Below are positions 8,951-17,582 of a stretch of 64,000 bases of DNA, one piece after another. The DNA is taken from contig NZ_QNUL01000027.1 of the NCBI RefSeq assembly GCF_003383615.1, positions 25,361 to 89,360 of the forward strand, in the 5' to 3' direction. The notes under the pieces are model-generated. The model worked only from the letters and a program-made list of their open reading frames with translations, was not told the origin of the DNA and did no database searches. The DNA comes from Dyadobacter luteus (GTDB lineage Bacteria; Bacteroidota; Bacteroidia; Cytophagales; Spirosomataceae). The number at the start of each line of letters is the position of its first letter. The stretch's first letter is position 1. The position numbers and the translations under genes were made by a program.

Positions 8951-9721
8951 ATGTTAAAAACAACCATTCTTTTTTGTGCGGCACTTCTTTGCCTGAATGC
9001 TACAGATGTTATGTCTCAAAATAAAAATAAAGTGATTGCACACCGCGGTGCATGGAAAAATACCGGCGCTACCGAAAACTCTATCGGCGCATTGGAACAT
9101 GCTATCAAACTTGGATGCTACGGTGCGGAATTTGACGTACACATGTCGTCCGACTCGGTGATTTTCGTGCATCACGACCATGCAATCAAAGGAACGCATA
9201 TTGAAAAAACATCTGCCGCTGAACTCTCGGCAATCAAGCTGAGTAACGGAGAAAGTCTGCCTATGCTGGAAAACTATCTCAAAACCGGTGGGAAGCAAAA
9301 GAAGACCAGGTTGATTCTTGAAATCAAGACTTCATCTATCAGCAAAGAACGTTCATTGGCACTGGCTGCCAAATGCGTAGAATTGGTAAAAAAGTATAAA
9401 GTTGAAAAAATTACAGACTATATCGCTTTCGATTTTGATGTTTGTCTGAAAGTGAAAGAGTTGGCTCCCAAAGCACATGTGGAATACCTGAACGGAGATA
9501 AAACACCTGCTGAAATCAAAGCAGCCGGACTTGATGGTACAGACTATCATTTCAGTGTTTACAAGAAAAACGAAGGCTACCTGAAAGAATTGCAGGATCT
9601 GAAATTGTCTACGAACGTATGGACTGTGAACGATGAGGCAACCATGAAATGGTTTCTGGAAAGAAACGTTGATTTTATCACAACCAACGAACCTGAACTG
9701 TTATTGAAGATTACTAAATAA
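8951..9721 (+). CDS. Secreted glycerophosphodiester phosphodiesterase (GDPD) family protein
   Basis: Predicted exported hydrolase that splits glycerophosphodiesters into an alcohol and glycerol-3-phosphate. The start is ATG 8933 or 8951; the latter gives MLKTTILFCAALLCLNATDVMSQ, a compact Sec signal peptide. GDPD motifs are present: VIAHRGAW (catalytic His), ATENSIGALEHAI, GAEFDVHMSSDSVIFVHHD (metal ligands Glu and Asp, second catalytic His), and TNVWTVNDEATMKWFLERNVDFITTNEP near the end. It is a single gene, followed by a terminator shared with the convergent M48 peptidase gene. Confidence 0.9.
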   Translation: MLKTTILFCAALLCLNATDVMSQNKNKVIAHRGAWKNTGATENSIGALEHAIKLGCYGAEFDVHMSSDSVIFVHHDHAIKGTHIEKTSAAELSAIKLSNGESLPMLENYLKTGGKQKKTRLILEIKTSSISKERSLALAAKCVELVKKYKVEKITDYIAFDFDVCLKVKELAPKAHVEYLNGDKTPAEIKAAGLDGTDYHFSVYKKNEGYLKELQDLKLSTNVWTVNDEATMKWFLERNVDFITTNEPELLLKITK

Positions 9722-9740
9722 TCTGAATCAGAAGTTTATC

Positions 9741-9782
9741 AAAGGAATGGTTTCGGTTAACATCCGGAAGCATTCCTTTTTT
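9741..9782. terminator. Terminator between GDPD and M48 genes
   Basis: AAAGGAATG (9741-9749) pairs with CATTCCTTT (9771-9779), followed by a T-run on the plus strand. A-residues on the left arm make it plausible in both directions for the convergent genes. Confidence 0.75.
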
Positions 9783-9796
9783 CGTCTACACCATGA

Positions 9797-10561
9797 TCAC
9801 TTTTTACTGTACTTCGCGATCGCTTCCCTGATTTTTTCTTCCCTGTTGGCAGGACTTGGATGCGTACTCATAAACTCCACTCCACCATCTGAAGATTTGG
9901 CCAACACTTTCATCACAGCTAACAGCGCTTCCGGTTTATAGCCAGCAGCGACCATGTATTTCACACCAAAATCATCAGATTCGAGCTCATCACTCCTGCC
10001 GTAACTCAGGTCGATCAGCCGGGCGACATAACGTGCTGTTTGCGCTGTGGTGTAATCCCCTCCCGCTACTCCCGCAGCTCCTGCGAGTCCCTGCAGCAAA
10101 TCTCCTTTTGCCATTTGTTCAGCAGAATGCCGTCCGATTACATGGCCTATTTCATGTCCTAATACCCCGGCAATTTCGTCGTCGGTTTGCAGCTGTTTCA
10201 GTAATCCGGCTGTGATGAATATTTGCCCGCCCGGTAATGCAAAGGCATTGATTGTTTTTTCGTCTGCCAATACATGAAAGTCAAACTGATACGGCGACTT
10301 GTCCGCCTCCGAATGACTAACAAGCTTTTTACCAATCGTCTTGATTTTAGTTTGTAATGACCTGTCATGATGCAAACCGCCAAACTCAGCAGCCATTTGC
10401 GGAGCAGATTTCAGACCAAGCTGTATTTCTTCTTCCGGAGTCAGCCCCACACGCTGCTTCTCTCCTGTCACAGGATTCACCTGGGTTTTGCTGAAATAGC
10501 TATACAACGTTCCCAAAATAACCATTAGGGCTAGTATCAACCGTGCTCCTATTTTGCGCAT
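9797..10561 (-). CDS. M48 family zinc metallopeptidase
   Basis: Membrane-anchored or periplasmic Zn protease related to HtpX/Oma1/BepA-type M48 enzymes. The frame is open up to 10639, but the ATG at 10561 gives MRKIGARLILALMVILGTLYSYF, a clean signal or anchor segment. From that start, HEIGH (residues 136-140) supplies two Zn ligands and the catalytic Glu, and ELESDDFGVKYMV supplies the third ligand. The C-terminus carries STHPSPANREEKI, typical of the family. Role is probably envelope quality control. It lies downstream of metX with a terminator between them, so it is probably expressed separately. Confidence 0.9.
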   Translation of the reverse strand: MRKIGARLILALMVILGTLYSYFSKTQVNPVTGEKQRVGLTPEEEIQLGLKSAPQMAAEFGGLHHDRSLQTKIKTIGKKLVSHSEADKSPYQFDFHVLADEKTINAFALPGGQIFITAGLLKQLQTDDEIAGVLGHEIGHVIGRHSAEQMAKGDLLQGLAGAAGVAGGDYTTAQTARYVARLIDLSYGRSDELESDDFGVKYMVAAGYKPEALLAVMKVLAKSSDGGVEFMSTHPSPANREEKIREAIAKYSKK

Positions 10562-10593
10562 GATGAAAAATTTAAGCTGAATAAAATGCAAAC

Positions 10594-10620
10594 AAAAAGT
10601 CCTGCACAAAAGTACAGGAC
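10594..10620 (-). terminator. Intrinsic terminator of metX
   Basis: On the minus strand GTCCTG and CAGGAC form a stem around a 10-base loop, followed by CTTTTTG. It lies 26 bases beyond the metX stop. The loop contains TACTTTTG, which happens to match the -7 consensus and could serve the M48 gene. Confidence 0.75.
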
Positions 10621-10645
10621 CGACAATAATATCATTCATGGAGAC

Positions 10646-11698
10646 TTACTCCAATCTTGCCGACTGAAGCTGCCCGTTGGTTTGCTGCCAAGCTCTGATC
10701 ACCTGCGCCAACTGTTTGTATTCGATCAGGAAGCCATCGTGACCATATAAGGAATCAATCTCCTGGAAAACGGCATCCGGGATGTGTTTTGCAATGAATT
10801 GCTGCTCTGTAAGCGGGAACAGCAAATCAGATTTGATACCTAATACCAGTGTTTTGGCTTTCACCATACCAAGCGCATGCACAATTCCTCCTCTGTTTCT
10901 CCCCACATTGTGCGAATCCATGATTTTCGACAAAGTCCAGTACGAATACGCATTGAATCTTTTCATAAACTTATCACCCTGGTATTGCTGATAGGACGAT
11001 GCCCTGAAATCATCAATCTGGTCAGGATTATCGCGCGCCTGGGTAAAGTTATAAGTATCATAATTGCGGTACGACAACAGCGCCATCGAACGCGCAGCTC
11101 TCATACCCAGTTTTCCTCCTTCTTCATGATCTTCCCTGTAAGTAGGATCGGCCTCAATAGCCATACGCTGCGATTCATTGAAAGCAATTCCCCAGGGCGA
11201 GTGAAGTGCATTGGAAGCGATCAGAATCAATTCTTCAAAAAGATCGGGAACCTCTACTGCCCATTCCAGCGCCTGCTGCCCGCCCAATGAGCCACCAATG
11301 CAAATATTGATTTTTCTGATTTGCAGCTCCTGCCGAAGTATTTCCAAAGTACCCACCACGTCCTTCACGGTAATAATCGGAAAATCACGGTAAAAGGGTT
11401 TTTGAGTCAATGGGTTGATCGAAGCAGGTCCGGTAGAACCATAGGCTGATCCCAATACATTGACGCAGACAATGAAGTATTTGGCCGGATCAAAATATTT
11501 CCCTTCTCCGACAAGCCCATCCCACCACTCGGCTGCAAAAGCATTTCCTGTAAGCGCGTGACATATCCAGACGATATTATCATCTGCCTCATTTCTGGTT
11601 CCGAGCGTTGTGTAAGCGAGTTCAAAGCCAGGCAGTTCACGACCCAGTTCAAGAGAATACGTATAAGGATATCTGAATATTTTTTGTTCCGCTTGCAT
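10646..11698 (-). CDS. metX: Homoserine O-acetyltransferase MetX
   Basis: Alpha/beta hydrolase-fold transferase that acetylates homoserine with acetyl-CoA, activating it for methionine synthesis. Seen: the oxyanion segment WICHALTGNAFAAEWWDGLVG, the nucleophile elbow GGSLGGQQALEW with Ser137, the segment SDLLFPLTEQ with the catalytic Asp, and YGHDGFLIE with the catalytic His. At 350 residues it has normal length and no signal peptide. Its 5' leader of roughly 300 bases holds a SAM-I riboswitch, which fits repression when S-adenosylmethionine is plentiful. Serine O-acetyltransferase-like relatives share the fold, but the riboswitch supports the methionine role. Confidence 0.95.
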   Translation of the reverse strand: MQAEQKIFRYPYTYSLELGRELPGFELAYTTLGTRNEADDNIVWICHALTGNAFAAEWWDGLVGEGKYFDPAKYFIVCVNVLGSAYGSTGPASINPLTQKPFYRDFPIITVKDVVGTLEILRQELQIRKINICIGGSLGGQQALEWAVEVPDLFEELILIASNALHSPWGIAFNESQRMAIEADPTYREDHEEGGKLGMRAARSMALLSYRNYDTYNFTQARDNPDQIDDFRASSYQQYQGDKFMKRFNAYSYWTLSKIMDSHNVGRNRGGIVHALGMVKAKTLVLGIKSDLLFPLTEQQFIAKHIPDAVFQEIDSLYGHDGFLIEYKQLAQVIRAWQQTNGQLQSARLE

Positions 11699-11818
11699 AA
11701 GTGCCAGAGCACAGGTTTAATTATAAATCAGTTAAAAACGTATGTCAGGTGTAACAAAACACAAGCAATACGGAATAACCCACCTAATGAAAAACGGTTT
11801 CAGCGTCAGATACGAGAT

Positions 11819-11836
11819 TAAAGCCATCCGGCTTAC
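11819..11836 (-). promoter_or_regulatory. Possible expression-platform hairpin of the metX leader
   Basis: On the minus strand AAGCC-GGAT-GGCTT is followed by TAATCTC. It is a short hairpin just downstream of the SAM aptamer and could be a weak terminator or anti-terminator partner. Its loop-containing core is also one copy of an inverted repeat whose partner lies at 12025-12035. Confidence 0.4.
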
Positions 11837-11872
11837 GGAAATTTCTAACTGTAAGTTCTTTTACGAATTGAG

Positions 11873-11977
11873 TTTATATCTCCTAAATAACTTAGGTGGG
11901 AATTAGCACCTTTCTCCTATTTGGTAGCAGGTTGCCAGAGGTTCGTAGAGCCCATTCTCTCGCCTCTTCTTTATAAA
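11873..11977 (-). promoter_or_regulatory. SAM-I (S-box) riboswitch upstream of metX
   Basis: Read on the minus strand, the element begins with TTTATA (P1 5' arm), then AAGAAGAGGCGAG, GGCTCTACGAACC, the conserved TGGCAACC, and AAAGGTGCTAATTCC. A P4 hairpin CCTAA-gttat-TTAGG follows, then TATAAA closing P1. The GGCAACC and GGTGCTAATTCC blocks are the S-box hallmarks that form the SAM pocket. It lies about 175 bases before metX in the same direction. Binding SAM should reduce metX expression. The aptamer call is firm; how the signal reaches the gene is not visible with certainty. Confidence 0.92.
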
Positions 11978-12014
11978 TCAATCGCTGAATAGTGAAGCAA
12001 TTGACTTGATGGCA

Positions 12015-12046
12015 CAATATTAAGGCCGGATGGCTGAAAAAACAAA
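12015..12046 (-). promoter_or_regulatory. Candidate metX promoter
   Basis: On the minus strand TTTG (12043-12046) is followed after 20 bases by TAATATTG (12015-12022), one mismatch from TAnnTTTG. Transcription would start near 12008, just before the riboswitch. The spacer contains AGCCATCCGGC, one arm of an 11-bp inverted repeat. Confidence 0.55.
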
Positions 12047-12079
12047 TTCCGCATGGAATTATTTAAGTCGGTATATGTG

Positions 12080-12087
12080 TACATTTG
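12080..12087 (+). promoter_or_regulatory. -7 box for the DUF721 gene
   Basis: TACATTTG matches TAnnTTTG exactly. It lies about 20 bases before ATG 12107 and inside the longer possible reading frame from 12053, which argues for the start at 12107. Confidence 0.55.
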
Positions 12088-12106
12088 CATCCTGTCTTCA
12101 TTAACT

Positions 12107-12433
12107 ATGGCACAACATTATCGTTTCAATAAAGAACAAGCATCACGTCGCCCGGGGGTAACTCCGCTGAAAGATGCTATTGAGCAAATGCTGGACAAGT
12201 ACAAATTGAAGAATCGGTTTGATCAGTCCTATGTAGTTGCACATTGGGATAAAATCATGGGTGATGCAATTGCTTCCAGAACAAAGAAAGTCTTTATCAA
12301 GGATCGTACGCTTTTTCTTCAGATTGAATCTGCACCGTTACGCAATGAGCTGGTACGTGCCAAATACAAAATCATTGAATTAATTAACCGGGAAATGAAG
12401 AGTGACCTCGTAGAAGAAGTCGTGTTCATTTAA
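12107..12433 (+). CDS. DUF721 (DciA-like) domain protein
   Basis: A 108-residue basic, soluble protein of the DUF721 family. Seen: GVTPLKDAIEQMLDKYKLKNRFDQSYVVAHWDKIMGDAIASRT, where the WxxxxG segment is the family core, then LFLQIESAPLRNELVRAKYKIIELIN. Family members include DciA, a loader of the replicative helicase, and DUF721 genes near recF in other bacteria. A nucleic-acid role is therefore likely, but not shown here. The frame is open upstream to 12053, but the promoter -7 box at 12080 favours 12107. It is divergent from metX and just ahead of the LD-carboxypeptidase gene. Confidence 0.82.
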   Translation: MAQHYRFNKEQASRRPGVTPLKDAIEQMLDKYKLKNRFDQSYVVAHWDKIMGDAIASRTKKVFIKDRTLFLQIESAPLRNELVRAKYKIIELINREMKSDLVEEVVFI

Positions 12434-12466
12434 CCTTCATTCGCCCGATGGATCTCTGCCTTTCTG

Positions 12467-13423
12467 ATGTCACAAAACAACCATTCCGTTAATCCGATTG
12501 TATTTCCCCCGTTTCTGAAACCTGGTGATAAAGTAGGCGTAGTAGCTCCTGCAAGTGTGGTCAGATATGACGACCTGAAAGAAGGAATTGCTATGTTACG
12601 CGACGAATGGGAACTGGAAGTCGTGGAAGGAACAACTTTAAAAAGCAGTTTCAATCAGTTTTCGGCCACCGACGAAGACAGGCTTCAGGATTTGCAACGT
12701 ATGCTGGATGACCCTGAAATTAAAGCCGTCATTGCTGCGCGTGGCGGATATGGCTGTTCCCGGATTATTGATCAGCTTGATTATAGCACACTTTTGAAAT
12801 CCCCTAAATGGGTTGTAGGGTTCAGCGACCTGACGGCATTGTTGGCGGGTTTATATCAAAATGGGATTGCGGGTATGCATGCCCCCATGGCCAAGTCTAT
12901 AACTCAAATCGGCGCAGTTGAAGCGGCTGAGTCCCTCAAAGGTGCTTTATTTGGAAATCTTCCTGTTTACGATATCTCTGCTCATGAGCTCAACCGTATC
13001 GGTGAGGCTTCCGGACAGTTGATCGGAGGTAACCTTTGCCTTTTTGCTCATCTTATCGGTTCTCCAACTGATACAGACACAAATGGCAAAATCCTCTTCA
13101 TTGAAGATGTGAATGAATACATGTATAATCTGGACAGGATGATGATACAGCTGAAACGCGCCGGTAAGCTTGATCATCTGGCCGGACTTATTGTTGGTCA
13201 GTTTTCCGATATGCGGGACAATTCGTCACCCTCGTTCGGAAAAGATGCAAATGAAATTATTGCAGAACATACATCGACATACAAATATCCGGTTTGTTAC
13301 AATTTCCCTGTGGGACATGTGGCCGACAACCGTACCATGATTGTTGGTGCTACTGCACATTTAGCTATTACAAAAGAGGGCGTTCAACTTCGCTTCCAAA
13401 ACCCGTCAGCGGATCTGGTGTAG
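12467..13423 (+). CDS. LD-carboxypeptidase (peptidase family S66)
   Basis: Serine peptidase of the LdcA family, which removes the terminal D-Ala from tetrapeptide muropeptides during cell-wall recycling. Seen: LKPGDKVGVVAPAS at the start (residues 18-30), ARGGYGCSRIIDQLDY, then VVGFSDLTALL with the nucleophile Ser120, a Glu in the LFIEDVNEY segment, and a C-terminal PVGHVADNRTMIVGATAHL that contains the expected catalytic His. It has 318 residues and no signal, as expected for a cytoplasmic enzyme. It starts 33 bases after the DUF721 gene and is probably co-transcribed. MccF-type immunity proteins share the fold; the recycling role is more likely. Confidence 0.9.
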   Translation: MSQNNHSVNPIVFPPFLKPGDKVGVVAPASVVRYDDLKEGIAMLRDEWELEVVEGTTLKSSFNQFSATDEDRLQDLQRMLDDPEIKAVIAARGGYGCSRIIDQLDYSTLLKSPKWVVGFSDLTALLAGLYQNGIAGMHAPMAKSITQIGAVEAAESLKGALFGNLPVYDISAHELNRIGEASGQLIGGNLCLFAHLIGSPTDTDTNGKILFIEDVNEYMYNLDRMMIQLKRAGKLDHLAGLIVGQFSDMRDNSSPSFGKDANEIIAEHTSTYKYPVCYNFPVGHVADNRTMIVGATAHLAITKEGVQLRFQNPSADLV

Positions 13424-13524
13424 GTTATAGCCATAAATAAATTTAAGTTGTTCATTACTGTCATTGGCTCTTAAACATCGATTGCCTGGATAATCGCTAA
13501 GTGCCCGCAGCTATTTAAAACAAT

Positions 13525-14325
13525 ATGGAAACATTTAAAAATAAGGTAGTATGGATCACCGGCGCATCTTCCGGTATTGGTGAAGCCATTACGCTGGCAT
13601 TTGCGAAACAAGGTGCAAAACTTGTTCTTACTGCGCGCAGAGAAGAAGAACTGGTACGTGTAAGTAAGCTGACTGGCCTACCTGAATCTTCTGTATTAAT
13701 CCTGCCTATGGATGTAACAGACTTTGATAAAGCAGTTCCGGCAGCAGAAAGAATCATTCATACCTTCGGTCGGATTGATATCATGATTCACAATGCAGGC
13801 GTAAGTCAGCGTTCCTATATCGTTGATACCGATCTGGATGTGTACCGGAAATTGATGGATGTTGATTTCTACAGTACAGTTGCAATCACAAAAGCTGTGT
13901 TGCCGTATATGATTAAACAGCAAAGCGGCCATTTCATCGTGATCAGCAGTGTGGCAGGAAAAATCGGTACTATTATGCGTTCGGGTTATAATGCCGCGAA
14001 ACATGCCTTGCACGGTTTTTACGATTCACTCAGAGCAGAAGGATACAAAGACAATATCAAAGTAACAACGGTGTGCCCCGGATATATCAGAACGAACATC
14101 TCTCTCAATGCTCTGAATGAATCAGGAAGTAAGTTTGGTAAAATGGACTCCAACCAGGCCAACGGTATTCCGGCAGATGAATGTGCCCGCCAGATATTGC
14201 AGGCTGTCAGCAAAGACAAAAAAGAAATTTATATAGGAGGATTAAAAGAAGTCGCCGCGATCTACCTCAAACGCTTTTTACCCAACGTTCTGTTTGATCA
14301 GGTGAGGAAGAATATACCGGAGTAA
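13525..14325 (+). CDS. Short-chain dehydrogenase/reductase (SDR)
   Basis: Classical NAD(P)-dependent SDR of 266 residues. Seen: cofactor loop TGASSGIGEA (12-21), MDVTD adenine-ring site (62-66), HNAG (89-92), catalytic Ser in VISSVAG (141/142), and YNAAK with Tyr155 and Lys159. The Arg pair at RREE (39-42) suggests NADPH preference. The substrate is not predictable. The neighbouring genes do not point to a pathway. Fold and chemistry are secure, the role is not. Confidence 0.9.
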   Translation: METFKNKVVWITGASSGIGEAITLAFAKQGAKLVLTARREEELVRVSKLTGLPESSVLILPMDVTDFDKAVPAAERIIHTFGRIDIMIHNAGVSQRSYIVDTDLDVYRKLMDVDFYSTVAITKAVLPYMIKQQSGHFIVISSVAGKIGTIMRSGYNAAKHALHGFYDSLRAEGYKDNIKVTTVCPGYIRTNISLNALNESGSKFGKMDSNQANGIPADECARQILQAVSKDKKEIYIGGLKEVAAIYLKRFLPNVLFDQVRKNIPE

Positions 14326-14541
14326 GGGTCAAGGGTTAATGGTTAATGGTCGAGGGGTAAATCGCCCCTCATTAACCATTAACAACTAATAATTAGTCGC
14401 TACAGGCTGAACGGCTTTGCGGAAGACAGCGTCCATTTAAACTAGCCTTGCTCCAATCGTTCAGCCCGCTAAAAAGCGTGCAGACCAGACAAGCTACTTC
14501 CAATCGCCCCTCATTAACCATTAACCACTAATAATTAACCC
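14326..14541. repeat. Compound repeat in the SDR/amidohydrolase gap
   Basis: The gap between convergent genes holds three things. First, the word GGTTAAT in both orientations (GGTTAATGG at 14341, ATTAACCATTAAC at 14371). Second, a 36-base direct repeat at 14360-14395 and 14502-14537 differing at one base. Third, an inverted repeat GGCTGAACG (14405-14413) / CGTTCAGCC (14458-14466). Local AGGGG/CCCCT and TTAATGG/CCATTAA pairing gives a strong terminator-like hairpin near 14336-14385. Confidence 0.75.
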
Positions 14542-15843
14542 TTATTTCCTCCCTTCCATATAGTCTGTCGCCAACCTGCTCAGTGATCTTACACCTAACA
14601 CCAGCCCGCTTTCATCAATATAAAAATCAGGAGTGTGATGGGGAGCAGCTTCCAGTGGATTCTTACCTTTTGGCATACCTCCTAAAAAGAAGAAAAAACC
14701 GGGTACCTTTTGCTGAAAATAGGAGAAGTCTTCAGCTCCGGTTTTAGCCGACGTAAGAATGACGTTTTCCTTTCCTGCCACACTTTGCAACGTGCCCACC
14801 ATCTTTTCTGTAAGCGGTACATCGTTGAATGTAACAGGGTATAATACATCAATTTTCACATTGGCGGTCGCTCCTGCGCTCTCAGCAATATTGGTTGATA
14901 TTTCGGTAATCCGTTTATGAACGTGGCTGTGCATTTCTTCGTCGAATGTCCTGATGGTACCAATCATTTTTACCTCCTCAGGAATGATATTCTGACGAAT
15001 TCCACCATGAATCGCCCCAACAGTTACAACGGCCGGTGCTTTGGTAATATCCAGATTACGGCTTACTATCGTCTGCAGACCTGTTACAATCTGAGATGAG
15101 GTCACAATCGGATCTACTCCCGACCATGGATACGCGCCATGCGTTTGTTTTCCTTTTACATCAATACTGAAAAAATCCACTGCAGCCATGGTAGCCCCGG
15201 GCTTGTATGCGATCGTATTAACCTCTGTTTGTGAATTGATATGCAGGCCAAAAATCGCATCTACTTTCGGATTTTCAAGTACCCCTTCCTTCACCATCAG
15301 TTTCGCACCTCCCTCTTCACCTTCCGGCGCTCCCTCTTCGGCCGGTTGGAATATAAATTTGACGGTTCCTTTCAGATCCGACTTTACTGACGCCAGCACT
15401 TCAGCAACTCCCATCAATATAGCCACGTGCGTATCGTGCCCACATGCATGCATTACACCGGTAGCTTGTCCGTTATATTCCGCTTTCACATTGGACTTGA
15501 AAGGCACATCTACTCTTTCCGTTACCGGTAATGCATCCATATCTGCCCTTAATGCTACAACCGGCCCCGGCTTTCCACCCTTCAGCAATCCGACAATACC
15601 TGTGTGAGCAACTCCTGTTTGTACTTCAATCCCCAACTGTTTCAGGTGTGCTGCAATTTTTTCAGCAGTCTTAAATTCCCGATTGCCAAGTTCCGGATTC
15701 TGGTGAAAATCGCGGCGCCATTCCACCACTTTGGATTCCAGAGATTTTGCCTTTTGGTCAATCTTCGTATTCAGGTTTTGGGCAGAAGCAAAAAAGCCGG
15801 AGAGCGCAAGGAAGGAAAATGGTAAAACTGTTTTCAGATTCAT
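14542..15843 (-). CDS. Secreted M20 family amidohydrolase
   Basis: Zn-dependent amidohydrolase/peptidase of the M20D type, related to hippurate and N-acyl amino acid hydrolases. The signal peptide MNLKTVLPFSFLALSGFFASAQ supports the ATG at 15843 over 15852. Seen: FHQNPELGNREFKT, LRADMDALPV, MHACGHDTHVAILMG (Zn ligands), FQPAEEGAPEGEEGGAKLMV (catalytic Glu pair), a dimerisation domain with GKQTHGAYPWSGVDPI, and GAEDFSYFQ near the end. The substrate is probably an N-acylated amino acid or a small peptide outside the cytoplasm. It has 433 residues, normal for the family. Confidence 0.9.
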   Translation of the reverse strand: MNLKTVLPFSFLALSGFFASAQNLNTKIDQKAKSLESKVVEWRRDFHQNPELGNREFKTAEKIAAHLKQLGIEVQTGVAHTGIVGLLKGGKPGPVVALRADMDALPVTERVDVPFKSNVKAEYNGQATGVMHACGHDTHVAILMGVAEVLASVKSDLKGTVKFIFQPAEEGAPEGEEGGAKLMVKEGVLENPKVDAIFGLHINSQTEVNTIAYKPGATMAAVDFFSIDVKGKQTHGAYPWSGVDPIVTSSQIVTGLQTIVSRNLDITKAPAVVTVGAIHGGIRQNIIPEEVKMIGTIRTFDEEMHSHVHKRITEISTNIAESAGATANVKIDVLYPVTFNDVPLTEKMVGTLQSVAGKENVILTSAKTGAEDFSYFQQKVPGFFFFLGGMPKGKNPLEAAPHHTPDFYIDESGLVLGVRSLSRLATDYMEGRK

Positions 15844-15963
15844 AGGTATCAAAATATCAATATTTAAAAATTGGTAAGAGAAGCAAGTATTTTGAGCTTA
15901 GCAAAAAGATAGTAAAATAATCCAGTGGCTTACCAGACTAAAGCAAATAAATGTTTTAAAACA

Positions 15964-15995
15964 CAAAAGGCCATCTCTCTCAAGATAGCCTTTTG
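15964..15995 (-). terminator. Terminator after the first susD
   Basis: CAAAAGGCCATCT and AGATAGCCTTTTG form a 13-base stem with one mismatch. On the minus strand it is followed by TGTTTT, 14 bases beyond the susD stop. Confidence 0.8.
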
Positions 15996-16009
15996 CTCCG
16001 CAGGTCAAT

Positions 16010-17515
16010 TTACTGTTTATCCCAGAAAATCCTTACCTGTTGATTGGTTTTCTGTGCAGGCAGGTTAATTGGATTGGTATCCACTTCAGACTGCGGATAA
16101 TACAGAGAGCGTGGTACAGCAGGCTCCATCGGATTTGCCGGTAAAGTCAAAGCCGGATAACCTGTTCTTCTGTAATCTGTCCATGGCTCTACAGCTACCC
16201 CATAAAGGGCCACATACTTTTCCTCAATAATCTGTTTGATCATTGCTTCACTGGCACCTGCAAGTGTTCCATTCGCTGTCAGGTAAGTAGCAATAGCAGC
16301 ATCAGCTACCCCAGCACTTTTCATACTCGCTGTAATCCCTTTGCTAAACCATTCCTGAGCAACTCCGTTTGCACCACGAGCCGCAGCTTCAGCACGGATA
16401 AAACAGTATTCTGCATAAGTCAGCATCCGGATTGGTGCAGTTCCGTTATAAGTTAAAGCCGTAGCCAAAATCCCACCATCTGCATTGGGTGTAGGCGTAC
16501 CGGAAACCGTCCCACGCAGATATGTATGCATCCGAGAGTAATTTACAGTACCTGGATCACCTGCCTTCACACCTTTATAATTTGTTGAACCGTAGGGAAA
16601 TGCAGTAAAATAGCTGGATCTTCTTGGGTCCAGTTTTGAATTCATCAAATCCACAAAGTCAGCACCTGGAAAAAGATAATTAGGCCTGCTTATCTCATAA
16701 GCATGAATAGGATTCCGACGATTCGCCTCATCCAAAAATGCCATTTGGAAACTATCCTCGTTACCTTCCATAAACACCGCATTCGATCCCAGCAGCGTAT
16801 TGATCTGCTGCGTCATAAACGCAGGATCTACTTTACTATAATGAATATAGATTCGCAGCTTCAATGTATTAGCCAGTTTCTCCCACTGCTTTTTAGTTGT
16901 GGCAAATGCGCCGGGAAAAATAACAGAATTTGTTCCCGGAGAAAGTGCACTTGTTTCCGCTTTGACCTCAGTGATACCTTCATTCAGGAGAGTGATCAGG
17001 TTGGTGTAGATCGCAGAGGCTTCATCATAAGCAGGCTGTGTATTCTGATCAAGCATAAGAGCCTGAGCATAGGGAATATTACCCCACATGTCCACAGCCA
17101 ACTGATATTGATACGCTTTCATGATTTTGGCAACCCCCGAATAATGAGGACTTCCACTAGCTGTTGCATTTTTAATGATAAGTTCAAGATCGCTCAATGT
17201 TGTCGCAAACATACTCGACCACAAATTGTTCTGATCACTACCTGTAATATTAAATCGATTATACTCGAATGTTTGAAAGCCAGGTGACGCTTGTCCTGAA
17301 AATTGTTGGGTAAGAATAGACGCATAACGAAACTTATCACTTCCCCCTTCAAAACCAAGGTTTACCTGAGCAGCTGTAAGTAATTGAGGCAAAGGAGCAT
17401 TGGTAGATACAATATTGTCTGGGTCTGTATTGATATCCAGAAAATCAGAACAGCCTGTGAACAGTACACTCCCCAAAGCGAGCCCTGCTGTAAGTATATA
17501 TGATATTTTTTTCAT
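16010..17515 (-). CDS. SusD/RagB-like outer-membrane lipoprotein (pair 1)
   Basis: Cell-surface nutrient-binding lipoprotein that caps its partner SusC transporter. A lipoprotein signal ends in LFTGC (Cys22). Typical features follow: SDFLDINTDPDNI, then TPR-like helical repeats, AVDMWGNIPYAQAL, the conserved KIMKAYQYQ, and EKYVALYGVAVEPWTDYRRTGYPAL near the end. The style (INTDPDN, WTDYRRTGYP) is that of the SusD-like group 2 proteins. It follows its susC partner in the same direction with a gap of about 67 bases. The ligand is unknown, since no hydrolase or sulfatase is nearby. Confidence 0.92.
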   Translation of the reverse strand: MKKISYILTAGLALGSVLFTGCSDFLDINTDPDNIVSTNAPLPQLLTAAQVNLGFEGGSDKFRYASILTQQFSGQASPGFQTFEYNRFNITGSDQNNLWSSMFATTLSDLELIIKNATASGSPHYSGVAKIMKAYQYQLAVDMWGNIPYAQALMLDQNTQPAYDEASAIYTNLITLLNEGITEVKAETSALSPGTNSVIFPGAFATTKKQWEKLANTLKLRIYIHYSKVDPAFMTQQINTLLGSNAVFMEGNEDSFQMAFLDEANRRNPIHAYEISRPNYLFPGADFVDLMNSKLDPRRSSYFTAFPYGSTNYKGVKAGDPGTVNYSRMHTYLRGTVSGTPTPNADGGILATALTYNGTAPIRMLTYAEYCFIRAEAAARGANGVAQEWFSKGITASMKSAGVADAAIATYLTANGTLAGASEAMIKQIIEEKYVALYGVAVEPWTDYRRTGYPALTLPANPMEPAVPRSLYYPQSEVDTNPINLPAQKTNQQVRIFWDKQ

Positions 17516-17582
17516 AATAGATTCGTAAGTAATTAATCAGTCCTGTGAAAACGGCTTCGATAGCTTTTTCCCTCCGGTTAAA

